Positions 11,186 through 26,294 of a DNA stretch of 64,000 nt are shown here, piece after piece. Numbering within the stretch: the stretch's first letter is position 1; each line of letters begins with the position of its first letter. The translations under genes were made by a program, and so were the position numbers. The stretch comes from Myrica gale. Its lineage: Eukaryota > Streptophyta > Magnoliopsida > Fagales > Myricaceae. The stretch lies in assembly GCA_963930655.1 (NCBI GenBank), contig OZ005613.1, positions 9,928,501 through 9,992,500 of the forward strand, given 5' to 3'. Below the pieces are notes generated by a model. It was not told the origin of the DNA, did no database searches, and was given only the letters and a program-made list of their open reading frames with translations.

Positions 11186-14090
11186 TTCCTTTCGTCACTT
11201 TTGGGAGGGTTTTCACAAGGTTTTTTAGTGAGAGGCTCTCCGGTGGACCTCCTTCGCTTCTGGGACTTCTCAGGAAATAATAATAGGTCACCAAAATACC
11301 TGGATACCCTCAAAGTTGACCTAAATATCCCGCATAGGACCGGTTAGTTTTAGAGGGGCTATTCGGAATTTGAACCGCAATTTCGTGGAGGCTTCTGGGT
11401 TTTGGTACTGCGGCTGCAAGGGACAATTCTCGTTAATTCACCCCTTAAATGTAAGACCACTGGATACGGCCACTACCAGATAGTCCTGAAAAGACCGAAA
11501 GAAGAAATTATTTACTATTTTTCAGAATTAAAATTTCTTTTCCTTTCCCTATTTTTCACGCAACAGTCAGCAGTGAATTTTGTACGATATTTTGTTTAAA
11601 TTTTCTTAAAAATTATTCTTAAGGAATTAATAAAAAATAATGAAATCCCATTTTTTTTTAAAAAAAAAGGGTATTGAAGATAAGGAGGATAATTTACACA
11701 TTGACGGTGAATTACTTTTCTGTAATCTAATCGTTGCTAAGCGGTTTTGTCGGTTGCTTTGCCGAAAACAAAGGGAAGGATGGAGAGAGGGAGGGAAAAG
11801 AAAACGTTTTTGTCAGTCAACTGCCCGAAGTCCAAGTTGGTGTGCTAACAGAGCGCAATGTCAACACGTGTTGCATCCGTTTGTTTTCAACTTTTTCCGT
11901 GAGTGAAAAATACTTTACTTCCTCAGAATAAAGTAATTCAGAAACTATTGTTCTAACTAACTCTTTTGATAAAAAAATATGGAAAATTTCATTTTTTAGT
12001 TGTTAAGTTTTATACTTTTTAAAAGAAGTCTTTGATCCCTAAATGTAAGATTATTTAAAAAAATTGATCCGTCGTTAATGTTCCCTTACCAGCAAATTTC
12101 ACCACCTAAACTTATATTTACACCTCATTTATGTAAGCTAGTAATAAGTCGGCTACTCACTTCATGATCCAGCTTATTGAGAAAAGTTTGAGTCCGAAAG
12201 AATAAAGATGTTGTTGCTAACGTAATAATGAATTTTATTAACGATCCAAATGGAATTAGTCGATGCATTAACACACTGACCATTTTAAAACTCATTACTA
12301 TAATTTCCCAATAGATATATGTCCCAAAGAAATCGGATTAGGATATTCACCAATTTCCTACTCGAATTGCAAGATGCAATTTCGAGAAAGATAGATGTAT
12401 TAAGTGAACCTTACGTCGTTAAATAATGCTCATGTAACGTTTCAGCAACATGAGACTTACAATGAAATCCTGCTACTTATGAGGATTTTCTACAAACACA
12501 ATAGTTAGAGCCTACAATATATATAATGATGTCTATATAAAATTTCAAGCTGTATGTGCCCTACAATGAGATCTATATGTTATATTTATTTTCTCTTTTA
12601 GTTGTACCATGTAATTCATATAGCAAATTGTAGATGATCTTGGTCCTCACTGGTTGTGGATATGATAGCAAGGTAACCTTTGTTGATCTTAGGCCTTAGA
12701 CTTTTCACTGTCGGTGTCGGTTTAACCATCATAGGCATAGGAATCCGTTCCATGCCGGTTCGGTGCTAGTGTCAGTTGGGCATTTATTCATTTATTGACC
12801 CTTAGCAGTGTCGATTATTGATGTCTGCCGGTGTCTATATTTTGACACTAACCTTAGTGGTGACACCGTTTCCACGGTTAATCATTGTAGTTGGTCCCGG
12901 AGGAAGTCCCAACAACCATTACCCGTTTTCAACCGAAATTGCATTGTTTGCTTGCCAAAGCATCCCATGCCGTAGGAAATCAGATGGGAAAGCGTATACC
13001 AATGATACGTGGAATGAATTATCTAAATCGGGAAAATCGATGAAGCCCATAAAAATGTTTGATAGATAAACGAGTTTAGTTGAACCACAAAAGATTATCG
13101 TTTCTGTGAATCAGGAAGTCCAGCTGAAGCTACGAAGATTGAACCAAAAAAGATATTTCACAGAGAAAAAACGGATTGTAGTAGCCCAACCAGAGAATGG
13201 CACATCCTTAGAGAGATTTGATAATTTTATTTATTTGTAATAACTCGTAGAAAAGCTAGAATAGAGCCCATCACATTACAGATTGGACAGGAGCCGAGAT
13301 GAGAGGCCATGCAATCAATCCAAAATATAATTGAGAATGATGAGCTCAAAGCCCATTATCAATGGAACAGCCCAATGGCCTAAGATCAGGTATCTCTCGG
13401 TTGCAAGCAATGGAGTGCCGACTGTTGCTGGAAAAAAATGGTCACACAACACAGACTCAGGCACCGGCCGAAGAGAAGTAGCACACAAGGTATGTAAACT
13501 TCGAAAATGTTTGCTCCTTCTGTATTGTGGTTAAAATTTTCAGCTCGTCCGAGTCATACATTTTTTATTGTCATGAAGTTAACTTTTAAAAGAGTAAAGT
13601 AAATGAAGGTCAAAAATACGATGAGTTAGGTCAAGGGAACAGAAGTCTTTGCAAGAAATTTTTAGTTTTACGGAAAAGCAACTGGCATTCGATTCCAACC
13701 ACGCTTTCGAAAAGATTTCAACACCCTAAAGTATTTTCAACGCCCTAAAAGATCAACTGCCTTACTTGAAATAACACCGAACCCATCAATTTCAATGGTC
13801 CGTGAAGAGTGGAAATTTTTTTTAAAAAAATCTTCTTGAAATGCAAAAAGTTCATTCTATGCAGTATGTTCGAAAGATTAAACACGTGCCAAGGCGTTTT
13901 TCATCCCCTATAATAAATTGGAGAGCGTGATTACAGGATGGGAAAAAGAGACGGGGTGAGGACCTCGAGTACCGCCATCAACATCAAGTGACAGCTTTCC
14001 CAAAGCGATGGCTTTGATTTATAGCCTGGTTGCTAAAAGACAGCTTGGGAAGGCAAGTTTGTCGTGCTTGACTCTTGAAATTGTAGCATA
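11186..14090. other. Promoter side of the U-box gene and intergenic DNA
   Basis: 11186-11400 is the probable promoter and 5' untranslated region of the divergent minus-strand U-box gene. From there to 14090 I find no gene: plus-strand frames at 11402-11931, 12818-13069 and 13331-13534 are short, unrelated to known domains and of biased composition. No LTR or hAT ends were recognised. Confidence 0.45.
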
Positions 14091-14294
14091 CTATGGCTGA
14101 TTTTGTCACTAAAATTTTATCCAAAATTTTATCTTTTTTCTAATAAAATATTTCAATATAATTCCTCTCTCTTCCATAAAAAAATATAAAATATTTAAAA
14201 AATATAAAATATTACCTCTCTCTTCACTTTTTCACTAAACTCAATACCAACACTAAACCCAATACCAAAAATTTTACCACACAAACCCACCCTA
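14091..14294 (+). mobile_element. PIF/Harbinger-like MITE with CTA duplication
   Basis: A short AT-rich element runs from about 14094 (TGGCTGATTTTGTC) to 14291 (ACACAAACCCACC) and is flanked by CTA at 14091-14093 and 14292-14294. Its inner sequence, including CCTCTCTCTTCACTTTTTCACTAAACTCAATACC, matches the reverse complement of a MITE at 25391-25591. Three-base duplications of this sort suggest the PIF/Harbinger superfamily, but no transposase is present. Confidence 0.55.
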
Positions 14295-14382
14295 TAATGG
14301 TTTGAATTTATAACTCTGTATTTTGTCGGAAGAGGATGGCAGCACTTTCAATAGAGTTTTTTTTTTCTTTCTGAACAACAAC

Positions 14383-15539
14383 TAGTGGTGGAACCAGGAT
14401 CAAAATCTATGGGGGTCGAACTTTAAAGGCGAAATGACAAAAAAAATTCTTTCGTAATGCAAAATATTGTCTTAGAGGTACAATGTCGAAAATTAAGGAC
14501 TAAAAGCATTAAAAATATTGGAAAAAATGTACCGTAATATGTACTTCGACTGAGAGGTGATAATTGGATCATACGAGTTTACATCTTCTAAAAAAGTTGC
14601 AAAATGACTTCGTTCTCAATAGTTTTAAAAACTTTTTGCTCGATGTACACTAACATACAATCATTCATTCATTTATCTCTCATATTATTACGCAAATCAC
14701 TCTTTATGATTTAATCCAAGTTAATTCCCTACTAATTTTAAAACTTTAGAACAAATTACAGATGATTATGATGGTTGAGGTCTTGATGTCACTAGGGGTT
14801 GTCTTTCTTACATTTTTTGGTTACTACCTAGTGTCTCTTTTTTTCTCTTTTTTTTTTCTTTTAACAAAAGGTTACTGGGATGCATTTATAATTTACTTTT
14901 TCTAGGTTCTATGAATTTGGAATTGAAAGATATTCACATTCTTCAAAGCAACTTCCACACAGAGAACAACAATTGATGACAAACCATGCTCTGAATAATA
15001 AAAACAAAATTTTCAGGATAAGCAAGATTTAGTAAAAGAGTTCATTAGATAAACATATCTCAAAAGTAGTCAGAACTTTGATTGGCCTATACAAGGATCC
15101 TAAACAAACACAACATTTTTTGAGGTCTCTAATAAAAATGAAGAAACAAATCAACATAGGGAGAACAAAAATGAAGTGGTCTTGATTATGAAAAAATAGG
15201 AGCAAAGAGTAAATAATTTTTACTAACATAAATTTAGTAAGATGGCAGAAAGTTACTCCTCAATTGAAGAACTTGTAATCGATGCAAAACAAAAAATTAT
15301 AACTGTATATTTGCCTTAATTATTATGTAGCACTAAAAACAAAATCAATGTATAGAAAAAAAATATTTTAGATCCGATACCCATTAAGTCTATTTGGCCT
15401 GAACTTAATGGGTATCGGACCTAGTTAATTTATAAAGAAAAACAAAAAAAAAACAAAAAAAAATTACATTAGAAATTTTATTTTGGGGGTGCGATGGGTA
15501 TCGGCTGATACCCATCGGACCCCCTTGCTTCCGCCCCTG
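14383..15539 (-). mobile_element. Decayed internal-deletion copy of the hAT element
   Basis: 14383-14717 is clearly related to 830-1165 of the full hAT element: the terminus (TAGTGGTGGAACCAGG, first base mutated), the 3' untranslated region and the end of the transposase with stops and indels. The middle does not match the transposase. The probable other terminus is CTTCCGCCCCTG at 15528-15539, preceded by a GC-rich hairpin (15485-15524). No 8-bp target duplication could be matched, so the left and right halves may come from different insertions. Confidence 0.6.
15362..15414. repeat. Inverted repeat TCCGATACCCATTAAG
   Basis: TCCGATACCCATTAAG near 15373 is repeated in reverse as CTTAATGGGTATCGGA near 15404, leaving a short loop. 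The core GATACCCAT recurs in the terminal hairpin at 15490-15520 and in the duplicated copy at 15585, so the whole region appears built from one hairpin motif. Confidence 0.7.
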
Positions 15540-15656
15540 TTTAATTGTTACTGTCAACAACTAAAAGACTTAGCAATTAGCGAGCCGATACCCATCGCAC
15601 CCCCTTGCTTCCGCCCCTGTTTAATTGTTACTGTCAACAACTAAAAGACTTAGCAA

Positions 15657-15662
<6 letters not shown>
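15503..15662. repeat. 80-bp tandem duplication spanning the RLK-1 stop codon
   Basis: About 80 bases ending in TTAGCAATTAGCGA occur twice in tandem with few differences (about 15503-15582 and 15583-15662). Each copy holds the hAT-type end CTTCCGCCCCTG and the sequence that gives the last codon and TAA stop of RLK-1. The copy nearer the gene is the one in use. Confidence 0.85.
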
Positions 15663-19801
<4,139 letters not shown>

Positions 19802-20984
19802 GGTCTTCGGAGGATTATGCTACTGAGATTGCTTTTCCCGTCCGTCCGTGTGTATTCTCAAAATACCTGGATCTGCGATTTTTCGGCTGTGGCAATAGAT
19901 TTGTACACTCTGAATAGCAATCCCATTCCGGGTCCATACATAAAAGATATTTCATTCCCGGGTCCACTCCTAGTTTGTGGCGTTCGCAGCAGCTCCTTTC
20001 ATGTTACCTACCAAATGTGAAGCCTATTCAGCAAGACCATATAATTCTCCGTAAGGGACTTACCTACCGCAGTACTACTAGTCCAACTTATAAATACTAC
20101 ACTTCAGAAGTAGAGAGGGCTGAATTTGAAAGTTCTAGAAGATGTTCAAATCACGATTCATGAGGGGAGATTTTTAAGGCCTGCTGCATGAAAATTATAG
20201 ACTGCCTCGTTAAGCAGGCAACTGGTGTGGGCCGAAATCCCAAGTTTGTTATTGATTTTAAAGACACTATGAACTTCCAAACAGAAACTGTGACCATGTG
20301 TCGTTTGGTCTGACTTGAACTCCGATTTTCTAGTTTAGGCTACCCCGTACGTATGCAGGCCGCTCTGAGTTTCTGAAGTACCATTCAAGTGTCTCCGATC
20401 GTTGATTAATATTGAGTTAGCTTTTTGCTTTAAATAATGTTTATGTGTTGTTTTTTCTACACTTTTCTCTGTCCAACGTCTTAACATATACTACTGCCAA
20501 ATATATAGAACACTAGCTTAATTGCTTTTCCAGATTTTTCTTATGTACTATAATAAAAAAAGTTTTAAAAATAAATAGACTTTGCACATTCTACTTATCT
20601 CTTTATAATAATCTGAACATTTTACACCCAAAATTATTATTAAAACAATTTACACCCTTCTTTAAAAATTTATATCAATTTTAATGAAAATTGATATATT
20701 AGTCTCTTAAAAAATGATAAATTTTACTCTAAATGTCATTGTCAAAAGTTATGTGGCAAAAGTAAAAGTTTTATATAATTAGAAAGTGCAAAGTATATTT
20801 ATATCAAAGTAATATATTTTTTCTTGAAGATATATAAGGACGAGAGAGAGAGAGGAATACAATCATAATTTCGAATTCTCTATATCTGAACATCACCATC
20901 TAGAGCACTTCAACTTACAATAATATTGAATTATATAATACAACTGCATTCTATTAGGCTACAACAAAATATCAAACTTTGGCA
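19802..20984. other. RLK-1 promoter and RLK-2 3' flank
   Basis: The DNA upstream of RLK-1 to about 20400 is its probable promoter and 5' untranslated region; frames at 19796-20163 are not credible. 20500-20820 is AT-rich. From 20830 the sequence (ATCTGAACATCACCATCTAG onwards) is the 3' flank of RLK-2 and is shared with the 3' flanks of RLK-3 (26270 and 30393) and RLK-5 (45090). Confidence 0.5.
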
Positions 20985-21974
20985 TCAGCGACCGTGAATC
21001 AAGCTAACAGTTATTTCATTTTTAGAAAAAGCTCCTTCGCTGGTTGATGTATCTTTACTATTGTGAGCACTCTCCAAAATGAATGCAGGCGGTTTTGGAG
21101 AACGAAGAGGGGTGTCATTGTCCAACATGAAAACAACTGTCGACATGGTGGGCCGATCTATTGCATGTTCTTGCACGCACAAAAGCCCGATTTGAATGCA
21201 TCTTGAAACTTCATTGGCAGGGTATTTCTCACCGGGGACAAACCAACAATTTCCATGGCCGAGCCTTCTCTCCACAGTTCCCAAACCTAAAAACACCATA
21301 TTAGTCAATATTACTCAAAATAATATTGCATAAATGCGGCTAATAGTTTGAGTAAATGAACTTACATGTCCAATCAAGTTTGAGGAGTGACCATCACGAT
21401 AAAAAGTACTGTTCTTCTTGCCACTAATAATCTCTAGTAGCAAAACTCCGAAGCTCTATACGTCAGACTTCACCGAAAAATAGCCCTTGCATTGCGTACT
21501 CTGGTGCCATATAACCACTACGCAGTAACATACATAAATTACTAAAGATATAGCTCTATATGACATTTTAAGTTTTCAGTAACATTAACAGGAGAAAGAA
21601 CAAGAAAATATATGCTTAATATTTTTCTTGAAAAGTGCATTGGATGTATTCTTTTGACCTACAATAATAGCAATGGCATAAGAGAGCTGAAACCATTGAC
21701 AATATTATGTCCACTGATTAATGCGGGGGTACTTACTATGTTCCAACCACGCGATTTGTGTTTGCTTCACTCTGGTCACTTCCAAAGATTTTAGCCATAC
21801 CAAAATCAGATATTTTTGGATTCATTGTATGATCCAGTAGAACGTTGCTAGCCTTTAGATCTCTATGGATAATTCGTAATCTCGAATCTTGATGAAGATA
21901 TAGGATCCCTCGAGCTACGCCACAAATAATCTCCAAACGTTTTTGCCAATCTAAACATTACTTTTTCCTTTCAT
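20985..21974 (-). pseudogene. RLK-2: truncated S-domain receptor kinase pseudogene (exons 5-7)
   Basis: Only the kinase C-terminal lobe remains: exon 5 at 21974-21737 ([20 protein letters not shown]), exon 6 at 21517-21366 (GYMAPEYAMQ) and exon 7 at 21286-20985 ([15 protein letters not shown], ending SLIHGR). Lesions are a TAA in exon 5 at 21958-21960, an extra base near 21476-21481 and a TAG at 21456-21458 in exon 6, and a one-base loss in exon 7 near 21238. Exons 1-4 are absent; upstream of intron 4 the DNA changes to unrelated sequence and then a hAT fragment. The gene is closest to RLK-5. Confidence 0.9.
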
Positions 21975-21997
21975 CTAAATAAAGAGAGATATTTCAG

Positions 21998-22471
21998 ATA
22001 TATATATATATATATATATATGGCCACAAAGACCCCATATGTGCTGAAAAGTGATTTGTTGTTAGATAGATGAACTAACTCGAGGTGAAAAAGTAAGGGA
22101 TTCAGACAAGAGGATGTGTGTTTCTTTAAGTTATATGGGTCATAAGTTTGTGAAACCCTAATGTGTCTGCATTATCTAAACAAAAGGTGATGGTGTCAGG
22201 CCGGGTAAGGTTATGTCCCTTCTTTTTTAAATCGTACATGATGTTTATGTCAGTCACAGCTGTGTAATTGCCCCTCGAAGGGTCAGGGGTCAATTTTTTG
22301 CTTGCAATGATGATGGATCCACTGCAAAAGTATGGTCCAGATTTCATGTTACATTTGAATGGCTATGCAAAGTGAAGTAGTAATATTGGTGATGAAATTA
22401 ATTTGAGGGCTGAGAGGTGTGAGCTGTTGGTACGTGTGTTTTGGATTGAAATTAGGCTATGAGTTGTTGGT
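21998..22471. other. Unassigned DNA upstream of RLK-2 exon 5
   Basis: A TA microsatellite lies at about 22000-22021. A minus-strand frame at 22126-22347 (73 codons) has no recognisable domain. Nothing resembling RLK exon 4 is present, so a breakpoint between receptor and transposon DNA lies here. Confidence 0.4.
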
Positions 22472-22853
22472 ATGATTGCACGGGATGTATTGGCTATTCC
22501 CATCTCCACTGTGTCTTCAGAGTCCGCTTTTAGTACGGGAGGACGTGTACTTGATCCATTTCGGAGTTCATTAGCTCCAACGACCGTGGAGGCTATCGTT
22601 TGCACCCAAGATTGGTTGCGACGTACAGATAAAAAGGATCCAATTAACATCAAAGAGACTTTGGATTGCATCGAAAGTTATGACATGGATTCTGGTAAAT
22701 AAAATGTGTTTGTAATTTTAATTCTCTTTTTATTTTCTCTATGCTTTACTTATATTTATTTGTTTTTAACATTTATTGACATTTAAATTTACAGAAGTGG
22801 CAAGCAATAACACAGCAGTAGGCGAGCTTGAGACATCAACCACCAGCAAGTGA
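22472..22853 (+). pseudogene. hAT transposase C-terminal fragment (RICESLEEPER-like)
   Basis: The frame from 22472 reads ARDVLAIPISTVSSESAFST, then GGRVLDPFRSSL and EAIVCTQDWLR. This is the hAT dimerisation region of the DAYSLEEPER/RICESLEEPER group, different from the TTF-type hAT family elsewhere in the window. It continues through a probable intron (GTAAAT at 22696 to TTACAG near 22795) into VASNNTAVGELETSTTSK and a stop near 22853. The N-terminal and catalytic parts are missing, so it is a fragment of a transposon or of a transposase-derived gene. Confidence 0.75.
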
Positions 22854-23130
22854 ATTTAGTTTCTTAATGTATTTGTTTGTGTGTATTCGAGACATTTGTA
22901 TTTTTAACTTAGTATGTTTAATTTTGTAAGATATTTGCAACTAATTTATTATCTTAAGTCTCTGTCTTACAATCAAAATCATTCCCTTTTTACGTTAATT
23001 TTACAATTCAATAATCATATTGCAAGTAAATACCAGCAATTTTTACTTAAAGAAATGAAAATAGGCATTACATGAATTATTTACAATTCAATTATCATAT
23101 TGACATTTTTAAATAACGTCGCATTTAAAT

Positions 23131-24010
23131 GATCAAACTATGGTATATGACTATATGTTAAATGAAATTAATGAATTCACATTTTTAAGTTTTAAAATAA
23201 ATTTACATCTTTAAATTTTAAAATGAATTCACATCTTTAAATTATTGAGCAAACTACGGCATATGACTTTATGTTAAATGAAATTAATAAATTCACATTT
23301 TTAAGTTTTAAAATAAATTTACATCTTTAAGTCTTTAAATGAATTCACATCTTTAAATTAATGATCAAACTATGGTATATGACTATATGTTAAATGAAAT
23401 CAATGAATTCACATTTTTAAGTTTTAAAATAAATTTACATCTTTAAGTCTTTAAATGAATTCACATCTTTAAGTTAATGATCAAACTATGGTACATGACT
23501 ATATGTTAAATGAAAATAATGAATTCACATTTTTAAAATTTTAAATAAATTCACATCTTTAAGTCTTTAAATGAAATAATATCTTTAAATTAATGAGCAA
23601 ACTATGGTATATGACTATATGTTAAATGAAATTAATGAATTCACATTTTTAAATTTTTAAATAAATTCACATCTTTAAGTCTTTAAATGAATTCACATCT
23701 TTAAATTAATGAACAAACTATGGTATATGACTATATGTTAAATGAAATTAATGAATTCACATTTTTAAAATTTTAAATAAATTCACATCTTTAAGTCTTT
23801 AAATGAATTAATATCTTTAAATTAATGAGCAAACTATGGTATATGACTATATGTTAAATGAAATTAATTAATTCACATTTTTAAGTTTTAAAATAAATTT
23901 ACATCTTTAAGTATTTAAATGAATTCACATCTTTAAATTAATGATCAAACTATGGTATATAACTATATGTTAAATGAAATTAATGAATTCACATTTTAAG
24001 TTTTAAAATA
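23131..24010. repeat. 116-bp tandem array, about 7.6 copies
   Basis: Eight copies of a unit starting GA(T/G/A)CAAACTATGGTATATGAC begin at 23131, 23247, 23363, 23479, 23595, 23711, 23827 and 23943: every interval is exactly 116 bp. Each unit holds sub-repeats of AATGAATTCACATCTTTAA. Copies differ by scattered substitutions but no net indels. There is no coding capacity. The array lies 3' of the hAT fragment. Confidence 0.95.
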
Positions 24011-24012
24011 AA

Positions 24013-24872
24013 GGGTTAAATGCCCCGTGGTATTCGAGAATTGCAAATATACCCCTGAGGTAAACATCAGGGTCACAATATGTCCCTCCGTTAATGTGTC
24101 GTTTGAAACACTAATGGTAAATGCTGACGTGGCAAAAATAGACAAGTCAGCACCAATCAGATGATGACACATCATCGTTCAGGGGCATATTTGCAATTTA
24201 CGAATACCACAGGGGCATGTGATGCATTTTAGCTTTTTTTTAAAAAAAAATTTAAATTATTTTTTTTAAAAAATATACATGTCAGCACCAATAATATGAT
24301 GACACATCATCATATTTTATTTTAAAAAGAAATTATTATTTAAAAAAAAGACTTAGCCCCATTTTCCTTCAACATATCTCATGTGTTCGTTTCTGTCTTT
24401 TTTTTTTATATAATTTTAAAAAAAAACATTTGTAGTTCAACTTAGCCACTGTATTCGTTTCTGTATGCTTTGTATTTTATATTTTAAATTTAATTTTTTA
24501 AAAAAACGAACACAAAACGACTTAGCCTCATTTCCCTTCAACTTAGTCCTTGTGTTCGTTTGTATTTTTTTTTTCCTTTTTTCATAAATTTTTTAAAAAA
24601 CATGCGTAGTTCAAAAAAACACACATAATCGAATACAGTGGCTAAGTTGAACTGTGCAAGTTTTTTTTTTAAAATTATGTATAAAAAAAGACAGAAACTA
24701 ACACATGGGATATGTTGAAGGAAAATTGGGCAAAGTCTATTTTTTAAAATAATAATTTCTTTTTAAATTTAAATATGATGACGTGTCATCATCTTATTGG
24801 TACTGATGTGTCTATTTAAAAAAAATTAATTTTAATTTTTTTAAAAAAACTTAAATGCATCACATGCCCCTG
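24013..24872. mobile_element. Foldback, probably Mutator-like non-autonomous element
   Basis: CAGGGGCATGTGATGCATTT at 24210 is matched in reverse by AAATGCATCACATGCCCCTG ending at 24872, and much of the intervening sequence pairs: the stretch with TGATGACACATCATC near 24280, and CAACTTAGCCACTGTATTC near 24440 against its complement near 24640. Arms are about 250-330 bp. 24013-24209 contains a related direct copy (GGGTTAAATGCCCCGTGGTATTCG) of the same end type. No transposase frame is present and no clean target duplication was found. Confidence 0.65.
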
Positions 24873-26294
24873 TTGATAAGAGCGCTTCATAAGAAAGTGC
24901 CAAGCAACGGTCTCCATTTCATACAATGGACAGAAGGAGATATTTAGGACATGTTTACATACATTCAAAAAATTTGAACATATTTAAGAAATGTTGTAAA
25001 AATTGAAGAGACTTGAGTTTTTATTGAGTTTTGTAAGAAATAAGTGAAAGAGTAAAATTTTGTTGGAGTGGTTAAAAAAGTGAAAAGATGAATCATTTGG
25101 GTTATGATTAAAAGAGATGATTTAATAGGGTGAAGAAATAATTTTGAAGTTTATTATTATTACAATTAATATTATTAATATTATTATTAATTTCGAAATA
25201 AAAATAAAAATAATATTATTTTCATTAATGTGAACATGAAAAAGTAAAAACATTTGTGACAAAAATTCATTTTTACATCAAGAATTTTGAAAAGTTTCAA
25301 AATTTCTACAGAATTTAGCTTTGTACGTAAGTATGAATGTCTGAGTTTAGTCTTACCTCTGACCCTACGTGTCCTATCGATACCATTCTTGGGGTGTGTT
25401 TGTGTTGTAAAATTTTAGTGTTGTTAAAATTTTAGGTATTGAGTTTAGTGAAAAAGCGAAGAGAGAGGTAATTTTTTATATTTTTTGTAGTGAATAGTAG
25501 TGATTTGACGGGAGAGAGAGAGAGATTATATTGTAATATTTTATTGTGTTGAAATTTTAGAAGGTGTAAAATTTTAACACGCAAACGCAGCCTTGATGAG
25601 ACCAAATGATAATATTAGAAACAAAATATGAGCATTTTTTCTGAGGATTGAAAAAATTGTGGATGGCATCAGTGCCGTTCCAAGACGGCCGGCTGAAGCT
25701 AAATTAGACAATGAGTCGTTTTCTCACTTTGACTGGAAAGTTGGGAAAGTATACCCGTGTTTGCAGAATTTTAGTTTACAGGGAAATTATTTGGTGAAAA
25801 ATATAGAAAATTAAAGTTTTTAATATTTTTAATATTTGTTATAATAGAAAGAGATAATTTGATTAAAGATTATTTTATAATAATTTTATTAGATCAAAAT
25901 GTTAAGATGCAAATAATATTGTGAGCATGAGCCTTTTTATTTTTTTTTCTAAAAAAAACTCGTACTATTAGCCTAAAAGCCAAAAGCTAAGGATAGAATT
26001 GCATATCACAACACCAGATATGCTCAGATATTTCATGCTCAAAACTAACCACAGTTGATAAATAAAATGTGTCAAAATTAATAATTTTAAGTGCAAAGTG
26101 TTAAGACTCTTATAGTTGTAAGATGTAAAGTGTATTTATTCTAAAGTATTAACAATGTGATTATTATCTATGCAATCTTAGTTTTATGCTTACAAAAAAG
26201 AATATAGTATACAAAATATTTTTGTTTGATTAGAAGGGCGGAAGGAATCATAATTTAAAACTTTGATCTATATCTGAGCATGACCTTCTAGCGC
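24873..26294. other. AT-rich intergenic DNA with MITEs
   Basis: No gene was found. 24949-25330 looks like a decayed short element (see 18100-18440). 25391-25591 is a MITE listed separately. 26230-26294 is shared with the 3' flank of RLK-2 and RLK-5 and marks the left border of the copia insertion in the 3' flank of RLK-3. Confidence 0.5.
25388..25594 (-). mobile_element. PIF/Harbinger-like MITE with CTT duplication
   Basis: The element runs from GGGGTGTGTTTGTG at 25391 to CGCAAACGCAGC at 25591; the ends are imperfect inverted repeats. CTT flanks it at 25388-25390 and 25592-25594. It belongs to the same family as the element at 14094-14291, in the opposite orientation. Confidence 0.6.

Noticed and set aside
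14375..15547. Search for an 8-bp duplication around the decayed hAT copy
   Set aside because: The left flank (near ACAACAAC) and right flank (TTTAATTG) do not match, so a single clean insertion could not be claimed.
23131..24010. Regularly spaced repeat considered as a CRISPR-like array
   Set aside because: The 116-bp units are contiguous with no unique spacers, the DNA is from a plant, and no cas-like genes occur.
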